Below, in pieces: positions 49,233 to 61,386 of a stretch of DNA of 64,000 nucleotides (its first letter is position 1; every line of letters starts with the position of its first letter). A program made the position numbers and the translations under genes. Origin of the DNA: Hedera helix (taxonomy: Eukaryota; Streptophyta; Magnoliopsida; Apiales; Araliaceae). The stretch spans positions 8,558,432 through 8,622,431 of the forward strand of contig OX359284.1 in the NCBI GenBank assembly GCA_947179155.2, read 5' to 3'. The notes under the pieces are model-generated. The model was not told where the DNA came from and ran no database searches. It was given only the letters and a program-made list of their open reading frames with translations.

Positions 49233-51467
49233 TGTAGACACCCAAATTTTGCGCCTGTGTACTAACCCTGACAGGAGGGAAAAAATCGTCATTTGACCCG
49301 ACATGCGAAAAGGAGGGTGGACCCCAACACGAAGCCACCCCAACGATTTACGGTCAAAAGCCGCCACAACGGACAAAGAGCATCCGGTCACTTGAGGCAA
49401 GGCAAACGGTTGATCCAGAAAAACCCGAGTTGATCACAAAAAGCGAATAATGGCCACTGCGCTTACGATGTTCGGGGGTCTCGCTCCCTGGTGAGCGAGC
49501 GGCTGCCCAGCTCGTCGGTGAGCTGGCGAGGGTGGAAGGGGGCGGCGCCCCCTGGAAGCCAAGCACAAAGAGCAGTTTATACATCAGGTAGCAGCCTTCC
49601 AAAATAATACCGCAAAAATTGGCGAATTAAGACCGCGTGGCAGAGAAATCGAGAAAAGCAAGGCGGACAGCCGCGGATGCACCTGCGGCCACCAACAAAC
49701 GGGACAGTGCGCGGCTCAAGGAGACAACCCGGCAGCCGAGGATTCGGCGCGGACGGCCACAGCAGGCAGCCGCAGATGCACCTGCGGCTGCCTGCTGAAC
49801 TCTATACAGCGGCCATTTCCACCCGAGAAGAAGGAGAAGAGGAGAAATTAGGGAGTTTTAGAGAGAGAAAGCTCGCGGGAGGAGAGAAAAAGAGTGTTGT
49901 TCTTGGTTAGATTTGAGTGAAATATTTGTATTCTCTTGCTAGTTAGTCGAGTGTTCTTGTGGTGTTGTCCGATTTGTGAAATAAGAAGCTTTGATCGGCA
50001 TTTTGCAAGGTGAAAAGGGTTTTCTTTTGATATTTTCTTGTTTGTATTAATGTGATAATGTTGTGTTTTGGGTTTGTGTAGCATAGTATGTTGTTATATG
50101 GATGATGATCCGTGGGTTAGGGGTCGTTAGCGAGGGTTCCATTGGAACATAACTTCCTCCTAACGCCCCGATGACATCCGTACGGTGACATATCATTCGT
50201 TGGGCTCATAGATAGTTGTAGTATTGGCTTTGAGATTTGTGATGTATATGATATTGTAATGAGTTAGTATTGTTAGATTGGTCGTAGTGTTGATAGTGTA
50301 ACGATTTGGGTGAATGTGAGCCTAGGGAGGAGATCCTCGTGGTCAAATCCCGATGATGGACATTTTTGGGTGTATGTAGTCATTAGATAGGATGCACGAT
50401 TGTATATATGTAATATCGGGCCTTAAAGCGATACCAAATCATGGTCGGGTTAAGGCCCCGTAATAATAAAGATATGTGATTGTGGGTGTTTGGGGTTGTC
50501 TGGATGGCTCACATGCCCATGGATAGCCCCGACACGTTTTGAATGCTTATTTTGATTTACGACACAAAACGATTTTCCAAAAAATAAAGTAACCAATAAA
50601 GATCTTCTAAAAAGAATCAAATTAGGATATTAGATACACGAGGTTTAAAAAGTAAAGAATTTTGGCGAAACTTTGATCCTTGTTTGACGAAAAGGCTATA
50701 TTTGGGTTTTGAAGTGTCATAAAAAGATGTTTTTTGGAAAAAAATAAATAAACGTTTTTTTATTAAACTTTGTGCATAGGGTTAAAGAGTTCTAGAAGTT
50801 GCCTTCATTTTATTTATATTTACTGTTAGAAGACAATGTATAGTCTCGATTCCTATTTGACAAAAGTTTAAAAAACTATTGTTTTCTAAAAAATGATAAC
50901 TAATAAAAAACCTCATCGTTTTCGAAATTAAAATCAATCTTTCTTATAAAAAGTGAAGCCTTGTCATTTGGGTCAAAAGACGTCTAAACACTTTCTCGAC
51001 AAAACACATTTTGCCATATAAAATCAAAGCAACTTTTATGCAAAATTCACCACCGCCATCACCTAGGCACGCACGCACACACACGCAACTCCCGCATTTT
51101 TAGAAATTTAAAAGGATAGGAAAACATCGAGATAGCGGTAACCGTGTTTTCACGGAAGTCGGGGGGTGCCTAACACCTTCCTCTCGCTTAAGCAAGCCCC
51201 CGAACTCTATGAATCTCGATTTGCGGACCAATTAATTCGGAGTCACATATGAGCCAGCAATTACGAAAACAAAATTCGGATGAGTTGGTACATCCATTTT
51301 AAATATACCAACTAGCGCTCTGGTCAATTGGCTCATAAAGAAATCGATCTTTCAAAACCCGTCGACATTAAGCCGACCCTTTTCAAAATCACATTTAATC
51401 TAAAGGCTAAAATTGGAAAGGGCTTTTTAATTATAAAAAACGAAACGACGGAATCCCAGCGTCGACA
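49233..51467 (+). mobile_element. 5' LTR of the Tat element, 2,235 bp
   Basis: Starts TGTAGACACCC and ends GCGTCGACA, two bases before the PBS. Contains three closely related or degenerate GC-rich palindromic stretches near 49668-49797; no protein gene. Confidence 0.88.
49760..49797. repeat. Perfect GC-rich inverted repeat, 16-bp arms
   Basis: CAGCAGGCAGCCGCAG, six-base centre ATGCAC, then CTGCGGCTGCCTGCTG. A degenerate version lies at 49668-49691, and the inner core recurs at 63966-63991 far downstream in the same element. Confidence 0.95.
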
Positions 51468-51469
51468 GC

Positions 51470-51487
51470 TGGCGACTCTGCTGGGGA
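51470..51487 (+). other. Primer-binding site of the Tat element
   Basis: TGGCGACTCTGCTGGGGA, the PBS typical of Tat/Ogre elements; probably a tRNA-Arg primer (family knowledge, not verified here). Confidence 0.8.
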
Positions 51488-52269
51488 CAGTAGAGGGCTT
51501 AAGCCGCGTTTAAAAATCTTGATGTTTTCCTATCCTTTAAAAAATCTAAAAAATGTGTGGTTGCGTTACTTGCATTAAATTTACCTTGTTTTGTGCGTGT
51601 AGGCGAATTGTGTGATTGCGGTTTCTTTTTAAGCTTTACTTTATTAAGCATCATATGCATACAGTGAGGAACGATGATTGAATGATGAATGTATGTTGAG
51701 CAGTTCCTCCTCCTGAGGCAAACCCGTCGGATGTGGATTACTGGACTCAAAGGGGTGCTTCCCGGCGAGGCTCAGGAAAAACATCCACTCAGACCCAATC
51801 CAATTGAAAGATCGGATTTATTCCCTTCTAGTATGTTGCGAAGATCTGGGAACCTTCATGCCAAAAAGCCCGCGAGAATAACTTAGGGTAGGTCAGCCTC
51901 AGATGAACCCGACGCGTGGAAAGTCTCTTCATACCCTTTTTTTTTACACTTTACGCACATAAAACATCATGCTTAGTCAAACATTTTTGTGCCTCCCACT
52001 TTGTCAAAATAAAAGCATTAACCTCTGTTTTACAGGGACAGCTTGGAGAGCATCATAAATTGCACAATGTCATTACTTTGGTTAAAATAAAGGGATACTA
52101 ACCCTATTTTGCAGAAAAAGATTACAAAACCCAAAAATACAAAAATACTTTGCTTTAGCATGCACCTACCAATGTCATTTCCCGGAACTAAGCCTTGGCA
52201 TATTTTATTTGTAGGATTGCTCCCCAAACTCGTCTCCGATCCAAGAAAGCCAGAGAGTCAACAGTCGAA
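51488..52269 (+). other. Leader between PBS and gag
   Basis: No domain. An acceptor-like TTATTTGTAG lies at about 52215, so the leader could be spliced. Confidence 0.5.
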
Positions 52270-55200
52270 ATGGCTGAGAACCCTAATCCTAATCCGGCTC
52301 CCGTATCTCGGGAAGAATTCGATGCTGTGAGAAATCAAATGACAGAGCTGACCATGTTACTCAAGGAGCATTTTAAGCTAAAATTTGGGCCACAACCCGA
52401 GGACCCGCCGGGGCCATCATCTCAAGGGAGCGGGCCGACCCTAGAAACTTCGAAGGTTGAACCGCCAAAGCAAGTTATTATCATCCCAGAAGATGAGGTA
52501 GCCAGCAGTGTCAGTAAAAAGTTAAAGCAGATGGAAGAGGCCATAAAAACTATGAAGGGGATCGGGTCATATGGAAGTGTTAACTACTCCGATTTGTGCA
52601 TCTTTCCGGGAACCAGATATCCCGAGAAGTTCAAACTCCCCGAATTTGAAAAGTATAACGGGTCAGGGGATCCTTACACACATTTAAAAGTATACATCGG
52701 AGAGCTAGGGGGATATGCTGAGGACGAATCATTGAGAATGCAATTGTTTCAGAAAAGTCTGACAGGGGAGGCTAGGACATGGTATGCGAGGTTGGACAAT
52801 GCTAAGATTCACAATTAGGAAGAGCTAGCCCACACCTTCCTCATGCAGTATAGCTTTCAATCCCAAATGGCCCCGGACCGATACCAGATGACAAAAATCA
52901 GGAAGCAGACCAATGAATCCTTCAGAGACTACACTCAATGGTGGAGGAGGATGGCGGCCCAAGTAAACCCACCCATGAGTGAGGCAGAGATGGTCATGAC
53001 ATTCATTGATATCCAAGAGGCCCCTTACTATGAAAGGGTGATAGCGGGGATAGGGAAGCCTTTTGCGGAAATGATCAAACATGGGGAGATGGCTGAGATG
53101 GGTTTAAAGTCAGGGAAAATCCAAGACTTCACAGCTCTTGAAGCTGTTGCTGAGCAAATCCAGATTGGAAACTATGGCAGTTATTCCCGGAGACCCCAGA
53201 AGAGAAAGGAAGATGATGTGTCCCTGGTATTGCAAGGGCTATCTGGGAAAGCAATGACCACCCCCCGGTCCGTATGCAAAGAAATGAGGCCCCGCGTCCA
53301 TCAAATTTCAACAATCAAAGATATGAGGGGCGCAGGAAATTCGAAAAGCCACAAGAGAGGGAGTTCACCCCGTTGGGGGATTCATTGGAACAAATACTGG
53401 CCATGTTGGTAAGCCAGAAGAAGATTACAGAGCTAGCACCTCCATCGGACCCGAAGGACAAGAGATATGACCCTAGCAAGAGATGCGCTTATCACTCGGC
53501 ATCCCCGGGGAATGACACCCAGGAGTGCTGGTCGCTAAAACACAAAATCCAGAACATGATTGACAACGGGGAGATCGTGGTGGAACAACCGGAACCCCCA
53601 AATGTAAAGGCCAACCCTCTTCCCAAACACAATGGGGGAGGCGTGAACGCAGTGGAAATCAGTGGGGCGGGAAGTCCCGTGAAATCGATGTACGTAAGGA
53701 AAATAGAAGGAGAAATTGCTATGACCAATGCCCAGGAGGGCGCGCAAAATGAGCCTATCAAGTTGGTTGGAGTAATTCGAAGTACCAAAAGGGAGCCTAT
53801 CCGGTTGACGGCCCCAAGACCCTTTGTTATAGCAGCCAGGTCACAATTGCCAATCACCAGTCTGAAGGCTGTTCCGTGGAGTTACAGGGTGAAGACCGAG
53901 GCGGAGACCAGTTGTGCGTCAGTCAGCTCTAAGGGAAATCCATTGTATTTACCCAGGCGGGTTTTTGAGAACACGAAAAGGGAAAACGGGAAAATATCGG
54001 AGGAAAAAGCATTGGAATTTTGGGAGAAGATGAATCATGGCAAGGCGAGTGTGCTTAAAACACTGGAGGTGCAACCGCCCCTGACATCAATCTTAGATCT
54101 TGCTTTGGCATCAAATGATCATCATCAAGTATTAAGCAAAATCCTGGAAGAGGCTCATGTCCCCAAGTCAATTAGTACAGAAAGATTCGGCCACTTGGTG
54201 GGCCACCTGTTAGACAGCAATGTAATATCATTTACCGACGACGATATCCCCGAAGAAGGGAGAGGGCACCGGAGGCCGTTACACATTGCGGTCATCTCAT
54301 CCGGGTATGTGATGAATGGAGTCTTGATTGATGGTGGGTTAGCCCTGAATATCTGCCCGTATAGTACCCTGGAGAAGATGAAGATCAACCTTACGCGCCT
54401 GCGGGCCAGCCAGGTGGTGGTGAGGGTGTTTGACGGATCTAGAAAGGATACGGTAGGAGAGATTGAGCTACCAGTGGAGATCGGCCCTTATACTTTTGAC
54501 ATTTCCTTCCAAGTGCTAGATATCACGGCCAGCTACAATATGCTACTAGGAAGGCCCTGGATTCATATGGCAGGGGCAGTTCCCTCCACCCTGCATCAGC
54601 AAATAAAATTCATCGTGGAGGGGCACTTGGTAACAATTGCAGCGGAATCTGACTACCCTGTTCCCTCTGTAAAAGGCATGCCTGTGATCCATGTGGACGA
54701 ATCGGCCGAACCAATGAACTATCAGGCATTTGAAATTAGCACCCCTCAGTACAAGCAGTTGGGAGCTCCGGAGTTAAAGCCTAAAATGTCCCCCGAGCTC
54801 ACCTTCGTTGCCCGGGAAATGATGGCGATGAACTTCCAGCCGGGGCAAGGGCTGGGCAAGCACAGCCAAGGAATCACCGAACCCATCAAAATACCAGTAC
54901 AGTCGGGCAAGGCAGGGTTAGGATATCACGGAGGTATAAGGCCAAAGAACTCATATAAGAAAATTCCCATTCGGATAACCGGAGTCCCGATACCGAGAAC
55001 CAACCATGAACACTCCCCGAGGGTAATCAAGCTTGCATCTGAAGCAGAGGGTAAGGTGGAGGCTCCCCCATCCAAGGGATTGGTCCAGTAGACGGAATTC
55101 TTGCAGGAAATCCTGGAGCAGTTTGAGGAGAAGTGTCATCTCCCGGGGCAGTCAGGCCCCAATGAAAAGGGAAAAGAAAAGATATATGAAGGCAAGCAGA

Positions 55201-55381
55201 TCATGCCATTTATCAATTGGGCCGGGTTAGAAGTGCCCGAGGAATGTGTAAACGAAAGCCGAAGCCAAGTCGTTGTAATCATAGAAGAGGTGCCAGATAC
55301 AGAGACCCCCTCCATCACTAGCTATAAAACCGAAGTGATCCCCAGGAATTGGATCGTGCAGTTAGTAGTATCCAGAAAAGG
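52270..55381 (+). pseudogene. Tat element Gag-protease polyprotein
   Basis: ATG 52270 starts MAENPNPNPAPVSREEFDAV. Gag core: LPEFEKYNGSGDPYTHLK and GEARTWYARLDNAK (about 52630-52810). A TAG at 52816-52818 sits where a Trp is expected (before EELAHTFLMQ). Then FRDYTQWWRRMAAQV and EMIKHGEMAEMGLKSGKI. A frameshift in a C-run near 53262 moves reading to the third frame. There follow a zinc-knuckle-like CAYHSASPGNDTQECW (about 53487), an aspartic protease with GVLIDGGLALNICP (about 54319), and a G-patch-like MMAMNFQPGQGLGKHSQGI (about 54822). A TAG at 55089-55091 interrupts, and the frame then continues to 55381, where an intron starts. Without splicing it would end at TAA 55383. Family order and length are normal; the damage makes it inactive. 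Confidence 0.88.
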
Positions 55382-55557
55382 GTAAATGCAGGAATGTCCG
55401 GGAATCTTGTCCAGTAGGGGGATCAAGGGGTTTTTTAAGACGGTGTTTTTGTTTTATGTATCTGCACGTCTATTTCATATTTTTGTCATGATTATTGAAA
55501 AAGGAAGTCATGTACTTAAAGTTTATATATATGACAAATATTTTTGTTTCATGTCAG
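55382..55557 (+). other. Putative intron between protease and RT (Ogre-type)
   Basis: 176 bp, GTAAAT at the donor and TTTCATGTCAG at the acceptor. The upstream frame ends with two bases (GG) and the downstream exon supplies the third (G), then TGT ACC AAT: removal skips the TAA at 55383 and joins gag-protease to RT in one frame. Ogre/Tat elements are known to have an intron here. Confidence 0.75.
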
Positions 55558-58500
55558 GTGTACCAATTTGAGTCATTCTAGCCTAACAAACGATTTTCCA
55601 AATTTGAAAGACGATTATGATTTTGATATAGACCTGGATTTCGATTTGATGGGAATTGAGCAGGACGAAGCAGGTGATGACGACGCTCCCGACGAGATCA
55701 AAGAGTGGGTCGAGGATAAACCCAAACCCAACCTAGACCAAACCATTACCATCAACATAGGAACCCCTGAGAATCCTAAAGAGTTGAAAATTGGGGCAGA
55801 CCTGACTCCCAACCAGAAAGCAGAAGTAGTTGAGTTATTGAGCCAATATAAGGATGTGTTTGCCTGGTCACATGAGGACATGGTCGGTTTGTCCACGTAT
55901 ATTGTGGTACATCGATTGCCCATCAAGGAGGGTTTCAGGCCAGTTAAGCAGAAGCTGAGAAAACTAAAACCAGAGTGGAGTTTAAAAGTGAAGGAAGAGA
56001 TAGTCAAGCAATTCAAGGCTGGGATCATCATGGTGTCCACTTACCCAGAATGGCTTTCCAATATAGTTCCAGTGGCGAAGCCCGGAGAAAAGGTGAGAGT
56101 ATGCGTTGATTACAGGGATCTGAACAAAGCCAGTCTCAAGGATAACTTCCCAGTTCCTTTCATACACATCTTGGTGGATAATACGGCTCAGTATGAAATG
56201 TATTCATTTGTCGATTATTTTGCGGGATATCACCAGATAATGGTAGCGGTAGATGACCGAGAAAAGACCGCCTTCATCACCCCCTGGGGCACGTTTTGTT
56301 ATAGACAACTTGCTTTCGGTCTCACAAATGCAGGGGCCACTTATCAGAGGGCAATTATGGCCCTATTTCACGACATGATGCACAAGGAGATAGAGGTTTA
56401 CGTGGATGACATTATTGTGAAATCAAGGACGGAATCTGACCATGTGACTCACCTCAAGAAGCTATTTGAGCGGCTCGGGAAGTATAATTTGAAGCTAAAT
56501 CCAGCAAAGTGTGCCTTCGGAGTTCAGTCAGGTAAACTCCTTGGATTCTTGGTGAGCAATCGAGGCATCGAACTGGATCCGGTTAAGATCAAGGCCATTG
56601 TGGATATTGCCAGCACCTCGTACAGAGAAAGAGATAAGGGGATTCTTGGGGAGGATAAACTTCATCAGTCGGTTCATATCCCATCTGACCACCACCTGCG
56701 AACCAATCTTCAAACTGTTAAGGAAAGATGCCTCCCGAAAGTGGAACAGTCAATGCCAAAAGGCCTTTCAGACTATCAAGAAGCAATTAACAGAAGCGCC
56801 AATGCTGGTACCTCCGAAGGACGGGATTCCCCTTTTCCTGTATATATCCGTAAACGATATGGCGATGGGTTGTATGCTGGGCAAAAAGGTGAATCCGGCA
56901 AGGAACATGCCATTTATTACCTCAGCAAGAGATTCAGCAGTTGTGAACAGAATTACACACCGATCGAGAGAACATGTTGCGCCTTAGCATGGGCTGCTAT
57001 GAGGTTACAGCATTACCTTCATGGACACACTACCTATTTGATCTCGCGAATCGACCCCTTGAAGTATATATTTGAAAGACCGATGTTGAATTGTCGATTG
57101 TCAAGGTGGCAGTTAATCCTACAGCAATTTGATATCCTCTATGTTACCCAAAAAGCCGTAAAAGGGCAGGGAATTGCAGATCAATTATCAGAGATGCCGA
57201 CAGGGGGAATGGAGCCTTTAGAAACTTCCCTACCGGGTGAAGACATATTGTGGGTTCAATAAACAAGGTGTGATGACGAAGGGCAATTTTAGAAAATGTA
57301 TTTCGACTGTGCAATGAATGCTGAAGGGGTTGGAGCTGAAGCGGTCCTGGTCTCCATTACGGGCGAGCAATACCCTGTTCTCACCAAATTACAGTTCAGT
57401 AACTCAAACAATACGGCTGAATATGAAGGATGTATATTGGGACTGAGATTCGCCCGCAATATGGGAGTGAAAAGATTAGCCGTGTTCGGAGATTCAGAGT
57501 TGGTAATCAGACAGGCGACAGGGGTATATGGCACTAAGTAGCTTCAGTTACTCCCCTACCACCGGTGTGTGATCCGATTAATGCAAGAATTTGAAGACAT
57601 AGCATTCCGACATATTCCCAGGGGGGGGAATGACTTTGCCGATGCATTGGCCACCCTGGCTTCGTTAGTCCACGTACTCAAAAACAAAGCCACTCCACAG
57701 GTTGAAATAACAGTGCAAAATGTTCCCGCTTACGAAGAATATATATTGGAGTTATCAGAAGAGGTGGTTCAGCCAAATCAGCCTTGGTATCATGACATCC
57801 AGAAATACTTGAGGGATAGATCACTCCCCCACCAGGCGAACCAAACGGAAAGGCAGAGAATCCAGAAGATGGCAATGAAATTCTATTTAAGCGGAGACTC
57901 CCTGTATAAGAGGGATGTAGGCTTGGGATTATTGCGATGTGTGGACGAGACTCAAGCACATAAAATCATGGGCGAAGTGCACGGTGGAGTATGTGGGCCG
58001 CATATGAGTGGACCGATGTTGGCCAAGAAAATTCTGAGAACGGGGCACTACTGGCTATCACTTAAGGCTGACTGTGACGATCATGTCAAGCGATGTTTCC
58101 AATGCCAAGTACACGGTAATGTGATGCATGCGCCTCCTAATGAACTGCACTGTATGACTTCCCCTTGGCCTTTCTCCATGTGGGGTATGGATGTAATCGG
58201 ACCCGTGGAGCCCAAAGCGAGCAACGGCCACCGATTCATTTTCGTCATGATTGATTATTTCACTAAATGGGTGGAGGCAGCTTCTTTCCCCAAAGTAACA
58301 CAGGAAGTTATAGTCAGTTTCATCAGGAACAATGTCATTTGCTGATACGGACAACCTAAAATCTTAGTGTCCGACAATGCCAAGAATCTGAATAATGCCC
58401 TTATGAAGGAGTTATGCGCCCAATTCAAGATCAAGCATCTCAATTCTGTCATTTACAGGCCCAAAATGAATGGGGCCGTGGAGGCGGCAAATAAGAATAT

Positions 58501-59038
58501 AAAGAGGATTATGGCGAGAATGTCTGCCAATCATCGGGGATGGCCAGATTTGCTGCCCCTCACACTGTTTGCATATCGAACATCAGTTCGTACGTCTACA
58601 GGGGCAACCCCTTACGCCTTGGTATATGGAATGGAGGCCGTTTTGCCAGTTGAGATGGAGATGGGGATGGCGTCCCTCCGAATTTTGCTCGATGCACGGA
58701 TTGACGAGGAGGATTGGATACAAAATCGATATGACCAGTTAGCCTTAATAGATGAAAGAAGGGTGGCGGCTATATTACACGGTCAGTTGTATCAGCAACG
58801 CATCTCTCAATCATACGACAAAAAGATTCGGTCCCGAAAGTTCAAGGAAAATGATTTAGTGCTAAAGAGGGTCATGCCCTGTCAAGACGAAGCCAAAGGG
58901 AAATTCGCTCCAAATTGGGAAGGACCCTTTGTGATCAAGAAAGTCCTATCTGGAGGGGCCCTCAACCTACAAGAGATGGATGGCGAGGTATTCCCGCAGC
59001 CCCTGAATTCTGACTCTGTGAAGCGGTTCTATGCTTAA
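55558..59038 (+). pseudogene. Tat element RT-RNase H-archaeal-type RNase H-integrase
   Basis: After an acidic linker, RT runs from about 55950 (VRVCVDYRDLNKASLKD, FAGYHQI) with the catalytic YVDD at 56399-56410 intact. A frameshift near 56605 puts RTEKEIRGFLGRINFISRFI in another frame, and a second near 56885 returns it. RNase H follows (HAIYYLSKRFSSCEQNYTPI). A second, archaeal-type RNase H begins MYFDCAMNAEGVGAE (57296), where Cys replaces the usual Gly after the first Asp, and continues NNTAEYEGCILGLRFA and GDSELVIRQ. Integrase has the HHCC zinc domain (about 57950-58110), GMDVIGP, VSDNAKN and the Glu in GAVEAANK (about 58480), so the DDE triad is present. In-frame stops: TAA 57260, TAG 57293, TAG 57539, TGA 58343. 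Confidence 0.88.
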
Positions 59039-59524
59039 AAAAAAAAAAAAATTCTATCTCCCTCGTAACTCGAACTACGTAGGACCTGATCTCCTGACCT
59101 TGCGGGAGTACGTAAGCAGCTATCATGGCGCGGTCCGGTATATACAAAATAATAAACCTTGTCCCTGTACCAAACCCATTTCCAGAAAATCCCGAAACCC
59201 TACTTTGACAAATACACTCCAAATCTTACCCAAACCTAGCCATATAATCAGCCAGAATCCAAGACTCACTCCGATGAAATTTGAGGGGCATGCGGCAATA
59301 TCTGTGGAGTTCCAATCAAGACTTGAGGAAAGAAATAAGGCAATATATCGAAATCATAATCGGCTGGATAAAATGAGGATCCAATGAAGGGCGACGATGC
59401 ATCAAAAAAGGAAAATGACTAAACCATAAATATTTCTCTATATATACAAAACATTTGGATTACAAGTCTGTCTTTTAAATAAAAGTGATAAAACTGACAT
59501 AGTCCGTGCAGGGAATAAAATCAT
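59039..59524. other. Spacer between integrase and the convergent antisense gene
   Basis: Begins with a poly(A) run, then CGTAACTCGAACTACGTAGG-type text usual after Tat integrase. No gene. Sense and antisense transcripts would converge here. Confidence 0.6.
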
Positions 59525-61168
59525 CTACAGGTCAGAGACCATCTGGAGCAGGATAGACAGAATAGTCGAGGCATCATAAACCTCCGGCTCACCCGCAATC
59601 TGTTGTCCCATCATGTAAATCCGAGTCAAAAGAGCAGCAGCACTGGTAACAGTCGCAGAATGACCCTCAATGACAACTCTGACCTGCTCGATAACACTAT
59701 CTCTAGCAGAGAGGGCGGCATCACGAGCTAGTACAGCAGCATCCCGCTCCGCGTGCGCGGTATCCCTCTCAATCTCGGTAGCACTCAAAGCGGACCGGAG
59801 CCGGGTACCCTCAATCATTAATCTCTGGGTCCGATCCGCCAAATCAAGTGAAGGGACATGTACCGAAGCAGAAACCTCCTCAACATTGGATCTGGACGCT
59901 AATCCTGAAAACTCCGGAGGAATGAGCGCGTCTGAACTGGTTTCATCTGGGAAACGTCCTCGAGAACCATCCAATACCCCAATCTGGTCAAAGTCGGTAA
60001 TATCATAATATCCTCGCAACCATAACAGATAAGCGGGTGTCTGACCAGGATGACTATCCCCAAAGTCGGCCGAGACCCGGTGTGACCAAAGATCATATGC
60101 CCTCAGCAGCTCCCTCTCCGTCTGAGGCGATATGAGAAATCAGTAGTCAGCTGCTCCCGCAAAGAGATGAAGATCTTGCATCTGGTCAAACTACCCCATG
60201 ACAGCTAAGGGGTGGTAAGTCGTCACCCCCCTCAAACCAAGAAGAGGGAGGAAATCAAAAGGGGGCACGTGAGTCAAAAAGCTCAGGGAAGAACAATAAC
60301 CTGAGTATATCAGGAGATGGAAGGGCTCCTCAATGGCCGATAAGAACTCCCTCCAGGAAGCCGTATCAGTACATCGCCGGGGACGGAATGAGAACTGCAT
60401 GGCCAAGCTGTGGCTGAAACAAAACTCATGCCGACGAAACTGCCCGATAGGTCTGAGGTGGCTTATGAACCATACATACAACAAAATAGAACTTCCCTTG
60501 AATATGCGACCAGAGAAGGAATGACAATACGAGGCCGATAGGTAAGTCTCGACAAGTATCATGGGAAGGATGGTATGATCCTCCTGGAGGGCCTGAACCG
60601 CTACAATAACCCGCATATCCAGGAGGTCATCCCCTGCAGGCATGTACAAAACTGATATGACACAGGCCATCAAAACATCCACTCTCGAAGCGCCCCAGCG
60701 CTCCTTAGACACTGAAAAATCACTGGAGAAGCGAGAGAAACTATCCACCGAGCCGAATCTGTCAACCAATAAGGATAAAGGAACAAGATGGCTCGAAGAG
60801 ATCACAGATAACAGAGCTGTCCTCCGCAAGCCTGTGAAAGTCAAGAACTGACGGCGCATATGGCCTGAGGTAACCCATGCACAGGGACCATCCACGGACA
60901 AACCGGTAAATCGAGCATACTCCTCAAGAGTAGGGGTCAGATACTCCAGCCCAAACCTGAAAACATGTCTGTCAGGGGTCCAACAACTGAGAATGCCGTC
61001 AACAAAGCCCGGCGGCACCTGGAATGACAAAAGAGAGAAGGAGTGTCCCAGAAGACCCTCTGCGATGATACGGTCAGAGGGTAGCAAACTATCCAGCCAC
61101 AGGCGGAGCCTGCCAATGATCCCTGAGGGGGCGCAAGGGTCCACGCGGACCACGTCCAGAGATGACAT
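59525..61168 (-). pseudogene. Antisense ORF of the Tat element, DUF7745-like protein with C-terminal coiled coil
   Basis: Reads on the strand opposite to gag-pol. ATG at 61168; 547 codons to TAG 59525 if two in-frame stops are passed (TAG 60191-60193, TGA 60140-60142; each one transition from Trp). The frame is otherwise uninterrupted across both, which argues that this was one coding sequence. The N-terminal half has GLEYLTPTLEEYARFTGLSV and LVETYLSASYCHSFSGRIFK, which resemble uncharacterised plant proteins grouped as DUF7745; the match is from memory and needs a profile search. The C-terminus is Ala/Arg/Glu-rich and coiled-coil (LSATEIERDTAHAERDAAVL). It lies 218 bp downstream of the PMD gene on the same strand. 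Function unknown. Confidence 0.65.
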
Positions 61169-61386
61169 CTATAAAAAGCAGTATCAAAAGACTGTACAGG
61201 GGTCAATTTTTCCTTTATCCACGTATATAATAAATCATGCATCATACAAGCTATAATGGAATAAATGGAGCATCAAAAGTAAATGATTGTGCATAAAAAA
61301 AAAGATAATTCTGTACATAATCCATGAAATGAGAAATGATAATAAAACGAGCAGGTTTAAATACAGAGGTCCTAGCCTATCAAAAT

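Noticed and set aside
49677..49910. 77-codon GC-rich ORF in the Tat LTR
   Set aside because: Spans the palindromic GC repeats; no homologue recognised and LTRs rarely encode proteins.
60333..61256. Plus-strand ORFs opposite the antisense genes
   Set aside because: Shadows of the minus-strand frame, which has the family resemblance.
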